From: Agrocybe praecox
Taxonomy: Eukaryota > Basidiomycota > Agaricomycetes > Agaricales > Agrocybaceae
Length of the DNA: 64,000 nt
Direction: 5' to 3'
NCBI GenBank assembly: GCA_964017145.1
Contig: OZ024842.1
Location: 4,154,001-4,218,000 of the forward strand
Positions 48,501 to 57,397 of the stretch are shown here, in pieces. Within the stretch, counting starts at the first letter, position 1, and each line of letters starts with the position of its first letter. Both the position numbers and the translations under genes were made by a program. The notes beneath the pieces were generated by a model. It worked only from the letters and a program-made list of their open reading frames with translations. It was not told where the DNA came from and did no database searches.

Positions 48501-48640
48501 TGAAAAGTCTCCTGCATATAGTTTTCAAGTTCTCTAGCGTGATCTTTCCGACAACTTTGTCTGCCATAGTGACTGTGTAATTCGATGTGTCTGAAGAAGG
48601 CCAAGGTAATGTTTGCAGAAAAATACTGAAAGTCGTTACT
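42580..48640 (-). mobile_element. Helitron (autonomous type, broken)
   Basis: It is defined by a single long Rep-helicase gene on the minus strand. The ends were not found: no clear 5'-TC or 3'-CTRR with hairpin could be assigned. The left limit must lie right of the Ngaro repeat (42,565), and the right limit left of coding-like sequence beginning at 48,663. The boundaries given are therefore limits, not measured ends. Confidence 0.75.
42625..48567 (-). pseudogene. Helitron Rep/helicase protein, one premature TGA
   Basis: Five exons (48567-47340, 47288-47205, 47151-45351, 45296-44194, 44126-42625) join in phase to 1,905 codons. An N-terminal lysine-rich region and a cysteine-containing segment lead to the HUH nuclease. 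Its metal-binding pair is in QGRGTLHLHTLIWL, and a tyrosine-containing region follows (KVSKYIGTVIRADLDG). The PIF1-type helicase has Walker A in LGQGGTGKS, Walker B-like FAIIDEVSM and a late motif FGTYVALSRSRG. The only lesion is TGA at 45,527-45,529 in KVNK-stop-LIQRCANSL, where CGA is likely. The enzyme would catalyse rolling-circle transposition; one C-to-T change separates it from an open frame. Confidence 0.88.
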
Positions 48641-48662
48641 ATTGATTTGTTATTGGTTACAG

Positions 48663-49835
48663 CTCCCCTATCGGCCGCAGCCTGTTGGACCCGAAGTTGT
48701 TCGATCTTTGGCCGATACAGGGGTATGTTATTTGCATAAATGTTGGCTGTTTACAACTTGGTCTCTAACATCATTGTGCATAGCTTCTACCACTAACCAT
48801 TATTTAATTCTTCAAGGTCAATGACTGATTCACACGAAGACCTTTACCTCAGACCTTGGGAACAAGTGCACGATGTGAATGTGTGCCGTACTGAATTGGC
48901 TTTGACTGCTGCTCAGATTGTGAGGACTTCATTTTTTTATCTTTCCGTCCATATCTTCATGTCATGGTCTAGCCCGCTCATAGGAAAACAAAGTGTCTTT
49001 TTTATGGTGGTGGATGTACCAAGCCAAAAATTGTAACTGTTCCCGCATTTGACATGGCTGCTGCTATGCGAAGCCATTTGGACCTCAATGTTTTTGTGTG
49101 GCTACCCGGTGTGCCTTCTACGAAGGAATATTTTTCGGATCTCACCGCATTTCGTCCTACAATACGCCATGCCATTCGACGAGGACCTCAGGATGTCTGG
49201 TATACTATTATCCATTTTGACCAGGTGCGTCTTTTAGATTTATTATTATTATTAGTCATTATCTCTGACAGTCTTCAGGATGACGATCGCGAGCGCTCCA
49301 GTTGGACCGATGCATGTAATCTCAATAACCTGATTACTCCTATGCTTGCCGTGGCAGGTAATCTTGTCCAATGGCACGGTGATGTCTTAGTGGTCAAGTC
49401 GGATGGCAATAACTCCTGCTTGTTGCCTATGACCTCACGCGATATTCCGAGGGTAAACGATATGCTGAAAAGGTATTATTTATTTATTTTTGACACATGC
49501 AAGATCTCGATCTGATGTAAATTGTTCAAGGTCGATGCTGGCTGGCAATCTCGCTTGAGTGTCTGTGGACAACCGATGCACTGCCACTGTCTTTACGTTG
49601 GCCATGAATTTTGGAATGAGCTATGACAGCCACAGCCGTGCAATTGACCGTGCTAATGTGTCTCCTCAAAAGGGTATACACTCTTTGCTTCTGTGTACTT
49701 GACCCGTCCTGCTCAACAATTTTCCCAGGTCGTGGTACTAGCCAATCACCACGTAAACGTGCTTTAGCTGAAGTTTCCTCGTCAGACAGTGACAGTGAGC
49801 GCCACATGTATTTTGATTCCTCTTTCAATTGCTGA
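48663..49835 (+). pseudogene. Unrecognised gene 1 of the cluster, 5' end missing
   Basis: Exons 48663-48722, 48817-48919, 48973-49224, 49279-49472, 49531-49673 and 49729-49835 join in phase. They read as one hydrophilic protein with motifs LLDPKLFDLWPIQG, CLFYGGGCTKPKIV, VFVWLPGVPSTKEYF and GPQDVWYTIIHFDQ. A basic, serine-rich tail ends the reading (SPRKRALAEVSSSDSD). TGA at 49,556-49,558 interrupts it (NLA-stop-VSVDNRC). A further lysine-rich stretch to about 49,900 may be another exon. No start codon precedes 48,663: the sequence there looks like a splice acceptor (TTGGTTACAG) abutting the Helitron, so 5' exons were probably displaced. If translation starts at the ATG at 48,821, a short protein would end at the TGA. 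I do not recognise the family. Confidence 0.6.
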
Positions 49836-49949
49836 CTGAGTAGTAGTTGAAACTTCACCTAAGAAGCGAACTGCTCCATCAGCAAAAGCGACAAAAGCAG
49901 GTATTGCATGGACCGCTTTAGACAGCAATCCAAAAAAGGTGTCACATTC

Positions 49950-50745
49950 TCACGTATTGAAATGAGAATAATATATTGGCATGGACTTTGTCATCCAAAA
50001 ATAAAGTTGTTAAGCCTTGCATTTCTCTTCATACAAGTGCATCTATATAAACCTGTGACCTTTATTGTGATATCTGTATATTAATTCCACCTTCATCATA
50101 AGTATCATCCCTTGTCATCACCATTTTTGGCGCTCCTATATATAGCGGCACAAAAATGTTGGTCACGGTAATGTACGAAAAACTAGGTATTCTTAATGCA
50201 GAAAATGCTTCTTTTGATGGTGAGTAGATATATCTACTCTATCTACACTTATACATCTCATATTCACATAAACAACACACACGGAGGGCAGCACACGCAC
50301 AGGGACGGTTATTTAAAAGTAAGTGCCATAAGGTATATAATTACCTATTTGCAGGGACCTACGAACAGCCCAATGGCGTAGTGGTTATATCAGCAGTGCC
50401 GTTTACATGGTGCCGCTGGTTCGATCCTCGCTTAAGGCAAATTTCACGCAGGCCAAACCTCAGGCCGCCGGGCATAGTTCCACCGGTTCGGCCGGCTGGA
50501 GCAGCCCGGCGATGTCATTTTTCATTATTTCCCTTCGACCCAATATAAAGTTCACCTTGTCGGTAAGGCTTTACAATGTTCACCTTGAAGGTCAAGTTGA
50601 CCATCTTGGTAAGCAGTACATTGAAACGATCTTATTAACGGGCAAAGTCTTAGGGGTCACCAAGATTGGGCAAAAGGTGGTCAAGTTGGCCATTACATTA
50701 CGATATATTACGATGTATTAATAATCCGCTTTTGCTGATGTCACT
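49950..50745. repeat. Probable non-autonomous element with tRNA-like segment
   Basis: A segment with A-box and B-box like sequences at 50,373-50,439 (TGGCGTAGTGGTTA and GGTTCGATCC) is followed by word-like repeats GTTCACCTTG, GGTCAAGTTG and GTCACCAAG at 50,545-50,690. GGTAATGTACG near 50,167 and CATTACATTACG near 50,690 might be degenerate ends. No target duplication was found. No gene is supported; the 104-codon frame at 50,407 overlaps the tRNA-like part. Confidence 0.35.
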
Positions 50746-50753
50746 CACGAGCA

Positions 50754-51700
50754 TTGTCACCAAGTCCTCACACAGTTTATAATCGTCCAAACTTCTCTCC
50801 TCCTGTTCCGAACGTGGGCACTCCAATCCATGAATTTTGGGCCAGCGCAGACTTGGAGACCCATTTTGTTAGGCACTGCTCATGGGATGTTCTTGTTGCG
50901 ATGATGCGGCTCAACACTTTCTTTTGCCATTATGCATATCGTGTCATTCACGAAAGGGTACGAAGGTTTATGGGGGTATTCATTCCTGAGGATCTTTTAT
51001 TCCCATTCTTTGACCTGTTGATAGCAACCAAATCTGCTGTAGCAGGGAGCATTGTGCGATGCATCATGTCTGCTGATGTTGAGCACTACAAAACTGTTCA
51101 TCCCAACGTTTTCGAGATTGTTGTTCCTTCGGGTGACCCTATGCCTGTGTTGCGACGCTGGTATATGTTTCTCTTGCGTTGTTCCTACCAGCGGGAATCA
51201 CGGTCATATTTTTCTGTCCAATTTGCGCACTCGTGTATGTCACGATCCGTTTTTGTCAATGTAAGTTCTTTTTATTACGAATTATTGCTGCTCATTAACT
51301 TCTTAGATCATATCTATCTTCGACTCAGTGGGAAGGCTCTTGCGGTTTAGCATGTCCAAATTTGTGGAGGACTACGTTTGAATTGCCTGGTGTTTCTGTA
51401 ACAAGATGGGGTTCTTTTTCTGGAGCAATGGATAGTGGCGCAACCCCCGTATCATCGTCCGACGGGTATGAAGAGTTCCATTACGCGTGGAGGTTGGTTG
51501 GTGTATGCGATAAAACCGATTGTCCATACAGGAGTCGTAGTACAAGTGTCCGTATGGTTTAATGATCAGCATACGGGAATCTCCGTTTTGACAAACTTTG
51601 TGACCCGATTCATCCAAAAAAAAAAGTCCAGGTTTCCGCAGACTCAATCGCTCTCACCTTGCTGTCGCATCATTATTATTGTGGGCAAATAACACCTATG
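50754..51700 (+). pseudogene. Unrecognised gene 2 of the cluster, probably broken
   Basis: The open frame 50,754-51,260 reads as soluble protein (IHEFWASADLETHFVRHC, FFDLLIATKSAVAGS, VPSGDPMPVLRRWYMFLL) but has no in-frame ATG near its start. Around 51,205 the coding sense seems to move to another frame (IFLSNLRTRVCHDPFLS). It then joins, across a 46-nt intron (51,261-51,306), to a cysteine/tryptophan-rich region (SCGLACPNLWRTTF, YAWRLVGVCDKTDC). That pattern suggests a one-base shift. The family is not recognised; paired cysteines near the C-terminus hint at a small zinc fold. Confidence 0.45.
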
Positions 51701-51746
51701 GACAATCCATATCAGTTCGGTTTGTCCACTTCTGTCTTTACTCCGC

Positions 51747-52596
51747 ATGTCGATTGCTTATAGAATATTCTTAGATTCTGGAAGTGTTGAACGGAGTGAT
51801 ATTGTAGCTGAGGAAGGTTACTTGGGATGCGACAGTTTTCTGGTTAATGCTGCATGGCTAGAGAGTACATGAGGTACAGAGGTCCTTCGCACTGGCGAAT
51901 TAAAAACGGAGCTCCAGTGTATTCTTGTTGGCGAGGTTTCAAAGGGTGGAGGCGAGTCATTCCTAAGTATCCAAGGCGACTTCGATCCAGCTGTCAGCAC
52001 AGATTTCTCTCGAGCCTCTCTTCGCTTTTGCATTGTACCATCAAGCAGAGACCCCGAATTTGCACAGGATTACGATGTCGCAGTCAGAAATATCGAGGCT
52101 TTGACCAGTGTGTTACAGCCTCCAAAGTCTGCAGAACCATTGGTGATGTCAGGAAAATTCGTATTCACAAGGTCATTGTTTGAGCGAGAGGTGTGTTATG
52201 CTATAACAGTTTAACTTATTTTGTGGTTAACAATCGTTCTTTACAGGGTCCTTGGATTACACGTGAGTAATATTTATTAATATAGTCCGGTATTATAAGT
52301 ATACTAAAATCCTTGAATACATGACAGGCAGGAATTCCTCGGTAGACGATGATAGGGAGAAGTTGCTGGCAGCGTTCAGGGATGACAATGATTTGATGCC
52401 CTTTGTAGAGCGCGTTGGTCAGAAACATTGGTTCCGCCCATTAAATATTTTTTGTCGTGGACATGACAATCCTGTTCCATTGCAGGATCTGTCAACACTC
52501 CTTCTGGGTCGCTTGGTTAAGATAGTATTCCGTTTAACAAATCATGTTTTGTATGGTCTTGATGCTAGCATTGTCAAGTTTGTTGTACTGGACTAA
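51747..52596 (+). CDS. Unrecognised gene 3, paralogue of gene 4
   Basis: Exons 51747-51816, 51880-52190, 52247-52262 (16 nt) and 52328-52596 join in phase to 221 residues. The central part (RFCIVPSSRDPEFAQDYDVA) aligns by eye with IHFGCPTQPDFEADYGTGVS of gene 4. GRLVKIVFRLTNHVLYG aligns with GAMVEATFILRHWPFYKDG. Both genes have a 16-nt microexon between these parts. Gene 3 lacks the serine/alanine-rich tail and nuclear signal of gene 4. Alternating hydrophobic residues suggest a beta-rich fold (an OB-fold would fit, unproven). The start is uncertain: the first donor is GTTACT, a weak match. Confidence 0.6.
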
Positions 52597-53321
52597 ATTT
52601 TTCCCACTTATTTGTCTGTGTTATCTTCAAAGCTTGTAGCCAAATCACAAAATACTCTTATTCTCGTCAGGCAGACACAACTCTTACTTGTCCCGCCTAC
52701 GTATATTTTGCTGGTGTTTTTTGCCCTGACCCACCAACTGCGCAACTCTATGCCGACAAGTCGGAAATCAGTAGCTCTTGCCAGGCACACATCTCAGGAG
52801 ATTTTTGAAAAGATTTTTCTCTTAGAACGTTCAAGTCGGTGGCTGTAATACAGGATCTCGACCTCACGAGTGAAAGATTGAGCCGGGTCTGTCCAGTAGC
52901 CAAAATGGGGGTTGCCATCGTCAACGGTCGTTGTCTGCCAAGGTTAGCCTTTTTCATTCATCCGTAGGACAGCCGACAGAAATGCACGCTGATGCGCCAA
53001 TACGTTATAGGTATTACACCAAATGTTTCTAGCAAAACATTGACCCACTACTTGGCGCCAATATTTTGGATCTGGTCGGACCTATGTACGACAGGAGCGT
53101 ATGCCAGATGGCATATGATGAAGGATGTTGTTACGTGGTGTGCTATCCATCAGCCTTAAAATCGCGTCATGTTGCTCTGATTCAGCCCCTGTACTGGCCA
53201 TACTTAAACGAGCATGAACTTTGTTCGACATCCTTGCTCGCTCTACGTGAACCTTTCCCTCCTCACATCCAAATTGTTGGCTCAGCTTTTCTTTCCCTTT
53301 ACTTATATCGCAAAGTCCATC
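52597..53321 (+). other. Coding-like remnant between genes 3 and 4
   Basis: 52,671-52,780 reads well as protein after a splice-acceptor-like TCGTCAG (TCPAYVYFAGVFCPDPPTAQ). It hits TGA near 52,808, and a matching continuation appears at 52,820-52,940 (TFKSVAVIQDLDLTSERLSR). It may be a lost exon pair of gene 3 or a decayed relative. The rest, up to gene 4, shows a T/C-rich stretch (TTTTCTTTCCCTTTACTT) just upstream of the gene 4 ATG, as is usual for fungal promoters. Confidence 0.4.
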
Positions 53322-54647
53322 ATGGCACATAACAGGTCCGTACTTCTTGACAACCACGCTTATTCTTATTTGACTTACTGTGATAGAACTACCAATTTCA
53401 GTGGTCCTTTCAAGAGGAATACCTTGTTGGCACTTCCTCAATACATTGCTTCAGAGGGCTTTCCTGAACTTGGTACCTGGGACAAGTCCAACTCCGACAA
53501 TCTCTTTGTGGTGAAGGGATCTGCTGCTTGCTCTGAGCCCGTCCGCATTGTGATGGTTCTTGCCGTTACCAGCGACCGCGCGTATCTTGAGACCCATGGA
53601 TCTCACAACCTCACCTATTCTGCCAACGACAAGGTCACCAAATCGAAGCTCCAGATTCATTTTGGGTGTCCTACTCAACCGGATTTTGAGGCCGACTACG
53701 GGACTGGTGTTTCTCAGCTCAAGAAGGTTATGGCCAGTGTTGCCAACACGGACGTCCGCCAGCATTTCTTGCAGCCAGGGAACAAAATCACCCTTAACTT
53801 TCCGTTGTTTTCTCCAAGGGTGAGTTCTTTCTGTGTTTTATTATGCTTGCCATTGCATTGACTCGTCCATTTTTCCCCTTGTTGGATTTTTCTTTTCTTT
53901 TTGTCGCTCTCAAAAGTCTGCTTTTACCAATCGTATGTTGTTTATATTCTCATGATGAAATTATGCTGATATACTCTACCTTTAAGTCAATGAAGAAATT
54001 GTCACTGCGTCGAAGGAATACACTGTTGCCCCTCCCTACCAGGCCCTGTGGGATGAGGCTCGCAAAACCCATCATTGCTGTGTACTTCCTGTATATGGCC
54101 TTGATGAGGAACCAGTTCCATCAGCGTGTTTTGCTGATGTCTTACGCCCAGGAGCAATGGTGGAAGCCACTTTCATCCTCCGGCACTGGCCATTCTACAA
54201 GGATGGTGCTCCATTGTCTGACACTTTCGGTGGACAGCTCGAAATGCTGTCTATTTTGAAAGAAGCACCCCCTCCTATCATGAGCCCATACAGGGTGAGG
54301 TCTGCTCGCAGGCCTCTGCACGTGCCTCAGGGTATACCTTCGCGTGGTGAGCAGATGAATGCCACAAATGCCTTTGTCGCTCGACCCATCTTCACTGCCG
54401 CCAACTCACCTTTGGGTGCTACTGCTGCCAGTGGTAGTACTGCCGCATCAGCCGGTACCTCGGGTCAAAGCAGCTCTGCCACAACTTCGCGACCTAAAAC
54501 TCGTGCTTCTGCTTCATCGGACAATCAAGGTGTGTTGTGCCGCTACCTTTAAGAAGGTTTTCAAACTCTGACATTTTGTTTTTTGTCTTATCTTTTGTAG
54601 ACGTTGAGACAGGTGGTTCTCGTAAGAAGCCTCGCTTGGAAGAGTAG
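53322..54647 (+). CDS. Unrecognised gene 4 of the cluster, intact, nuclear signal
   Basis: Exons 53322-53819, 53917-53932 (16 nt), 53987-54529 and 54601-54647 join in phase to 367 residues. The ATG sits in CCATCATGG after a pyrimidine-rich stretch. Internal motifs: LQIHFGCPTQPDFEADYG, GQLEMLSILKEAPPP and RPGAMVEATFILRHWPFY. A serine/threonine/alanine-rich linker leads to a C-terminal RKKPRLEE nuclear-signal-like end. The first 51-nt stretch after codon 5 could itself be an in-frame intron (GTCCGT...GTGATAG), giving 350 residues. The family is not recognised; a single-stranded nucleic-acid-binding role would suit a Helitron or transposon neighbourhood but is a guess. Confidence 0.7.
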
Positions 54648-55149
54648 TTATTTTACAGTGGAAAATGTTTTCTGTTCGATCAAAGTTCGATATCTTATAT
54701 GTCTATTAAATGCTGTCCAGCACAAAATTATATTTTTATTTTGGTTCACAATTTGGTTCACATGTTCATCGGAGAATAAAATTATGTTTCCCGACCCCAG
54801 GACAAGCAGCAAGCCATATGACGGCGAAGACGTCCCCTAGTTTAAAACAAGATATAGATAAAATTAATTTTTTTGACATTATCTCGGAGGTGATGGCGCA
54901 CCATGAACATCATATATAGGAACACAGTTATCAAGTGATAGGTTGGCATCTTGAATTCCCTGACCGTCTGGTGGTCGAAAATATTGATAAACATGTTTAA
55001 GAAATCCCTATGAGACGTGGATGGCATGTAATAAACATTGAATAAGCATAATCATATTTTATAAGTGTAGATTTAAAATTTGCCGCCTTGCGCGATAATC
55101 ACCTCAATATGGAACTTCATCAATCTGAGTTGCGTGAAGCTGCGTAGAC
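54648..55149. other. Spacer between gene 4 and the right word array
   Basis: The sequence is AT-rich and I see no supported gene. Gene 4's 3' untranslated region probably occupies the first 100-150 bases. Confidence 0.4.
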
Positions 55150-55765
55150 AACTATAAACCGGCGCGCGCGACTCTAAAGAACAAGCGAGACATTAGCGAG
55201 TACAAGCGCGGCGCGAGCGAGCACAAGCGAGTCACACGCGAGTCACAAGCGAGAGCAAGCGAGACAAGCGAAACACTCGCGCGCATCAGCGAGACATCAG
55301 CGAGACATTAGCAAGGCACTCGCGAGAATCAGCGAGAACTTGGAAAATGTTTAAGACAATTTCGTCTAAAATAGTGTTGTGTTGACCTTTTTGTACGTTC
55401 TAAAAGATATATTCAACATACTTACTACTGCCTGACGGTCTCTGAAACTTGGAAACATCTTTTGGGACCAAAATCAGACTGGGCCGACTGACTTGGTCCA
55501 TATTTGGTGTAATTTGAAGACATAGGTAAGCGCACAAACTGTACCACCCACTCTGCTGCTTCAAAATTTTACATGAAGCTACCTATGATATGACTCTCCA
55601 TTTATAAATTGTTTTTAAGCTAGTATATATCATGAATATTTACAAAAGCGACTCGAAATCGTGCATATCATGTATTCAAACTCCGACACTGGCGCGGATT
55701 AGCGAGGCGCTTGTGAAAAAAGCGAGCGAGCGAGCTCGCTTGGGTCTCGCTGATTTCCTTTTTCC
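55150..55765. repeat. AGCGAG word array, right end of the 18.3-kb insertion
   Basis: Dense AGCGAG words at 55,180-55,340 (ACATCAGCGAGACATCAGCG), a plain AT-rich middle, then AGCGAGCGAGCGAGCTCGCT and the inverted word CTCGCT up to 55,751. The words match those at 37,485-37,640, which supports a single origin for both ends. Confidence 0.7.
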
Positions 55766-56051
55766 CGAAGCTGAGGATAGCGTTCTGGGATGGGGGACGT
55801 GAAGATGCCTATGAAGATGGTGGATGGTGAGGATGGAGACGAGGATGATGATCGCGTGTATATAGGAAGAGGGAAGGGGGAGAGAGAGGAAGAAGAGGGC
55901 GATGAATAGATATACTAATTACATTGATTATACCCCCTGGATATACGCTACATAAATATACTCCACCGGTTCTCGAATTTGCGACTGGTGGCAAATCGCG
56001 AGGAATCGGAGCTACGTTCGATGTTGCCTTGGATTCTGAAGACTCAGAATG

Positions 56052-57397
56052 TTATATGATAGATGGCACTGGGGGGGAATCTACGAGTCTTTCTTCTCTG
56101 CTTGAATTTTTATCATGATGGCCCTCCGAGATACAGCTCATATTCTCCGGTGGGGTTTCTGAAATAATATCTGTCGATACATCCGCCACTCCCTTGTCTT
56201 TTGCCATCCTCAAGCGAACAACCATTAGGGTAGGTGCGAACGCCTAATTAAATCATAAAAATCATGATTGTTAAAACAGACTTTAAACAGAAAGGTAGCA
56301 TAGGGGAGGGTATAAAGGAACATTAAACTTACAGTGATTACAAACGAAAGTCCGATAGCATAGTCTCCTGCGACTATAGTTCCGGCGTGTGTCGTAGCAA
56401 GGTTTCCGGTACCTAGAAGTGTCATAATTGCGAGAGCAAAATTCACAAGAGAGTGCAACGCCGCGGATTGCATCGTTATTTCAATAATGTGGGAATACCG
56501 TCGTCTGGCCCGAGTATCCAGCATCGTGGATACATATACCTGGGCGCCAATCACACATGTCGCTATAATACTTGTTGTGGCTGTCAAGCAGGAGGAGGTT
56601 CCTTGTGAGATATTGATTTGTCTTGCGAATTTGACTGTTAACTCGCTTGGGTCGAGTAAATTCAATCCAGTCATAATGATAACTGCGACAATCAATGCTG
56701 CATTTTTCCCATAAAATTTGTGAGTTTCAGGCGTATCGAAGATATTTTGGCCACATACCTATGTCCGTTACGAAGAAAAAGACCAGTGCTATTCTTAGAT
56801 ATTTGTGTTGCGCTAAAATATGCCAACAGCGCCAAATCTGCAGCTGATAAGTGCCGTGGTACGATGATAATAAGGATGAAGTCACATACCATCAGTCCAT
56901 CCGCCAATGTTTGACCTATTCCTTGGAGCAATAATCCTACAATATTTGTAATAGGAGCAGATCCGGAGCCCAGACTCATGAAGAACATGTCTATTCTGTT
57001 ATCGGCTGTCCCGAAGCAAGTGTATGTAGAGTACCAGATAATGATCAGCTCCCCGACCGTTGTAAGGAAGAGAATTGCGAGAATAGTGAATACGAATCGT
57101 CCCTTTGCGGATGATTTGAATGCTACATGAACTCAAGTTAATAAAGTACGGTCAGCAATCACAAGTCGTGCGTTATTAACTCACAATAAACTCGAACCGT
57201 GTAGAAATAGAAAGCAAAATATGCTCCTGTACATGCGTGATCAGTATCAAGTTAGCGTTTACTCTTACTAGCGGGACAAGGAGTACAAAACTATACATAC
57301 CTGATAGAAATAGGAACATGAGAGTGGAGTTCAAATTTCCACTAATTATCGCCTTTTGAAACGATATGGAAGGTAAACCACTATCCTGCGAAGACAT
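56052..57397 (-). CDS. Multi-pass membrane protein C (6 exons)
   Basis: Exons run 57397-57301, 57226-57185, 57122-56890, 56837-56759, 56697-56333 and 56243-56052, joining in phase to 335 residues. It is a paralogue of A and B with the same exon lengths as B. The MSSQDSGLPSISFQKAI start, about seven hydrophobic segments, an NTRARRRYSHI-type loop (here DTRARRRYSHI) and the long polar C-terminal tail are all present. Its 3' flank continues the spacer of the copy-2 F-box gene once the 18.3-kb insertion is removed, so F-box and membrane gene were neighbours, as in copy 1. Function unknown. Confidence 0.85.

Larger units (their letters stand above)
37465..55765. mobile_element. 18.3-kb insertion splitting the duplicated F-box/membrane-protein block
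   Basis: Copy 1 runs continuously from its spacer (about 4020) into the 3' flank of membrane gene A. Copy 2 breaks at 37,464 and resumes at 55,777 with the homologous bases. The direct repeat CGAAGCTGAGG sits at 37,454-37,464 and 55,766-55,776, and a single copy restores alignment to copy 1. Both inner ends start with GG and lead into AGCGAG-word arrays (37,485-37,640 and 55,150-55,760, the last part inverted). The content is the Ngaro-like retroelement, a Helitron and four or more unrecognised genes. It could be one large element with later insertions, or a small word-rich element that became a nest. Confidence 0.8.

Noticed and set aside
51854..51880. In-frame TGA breaking gene 3
   Set aside because: An intron (51,817-51,879, GTTACT...TACAG) removes it and keeps phase, so a stop is not required; the donor is weak, hence the reduced confidence for the gene.
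37465..55765. Starship-type giant fungal transposon
   Set aside because: No DUF3435-type captain recombinase is present; the only tyrosine recombinase belongs to the nested Ngaro-like retroelement and is truncated.
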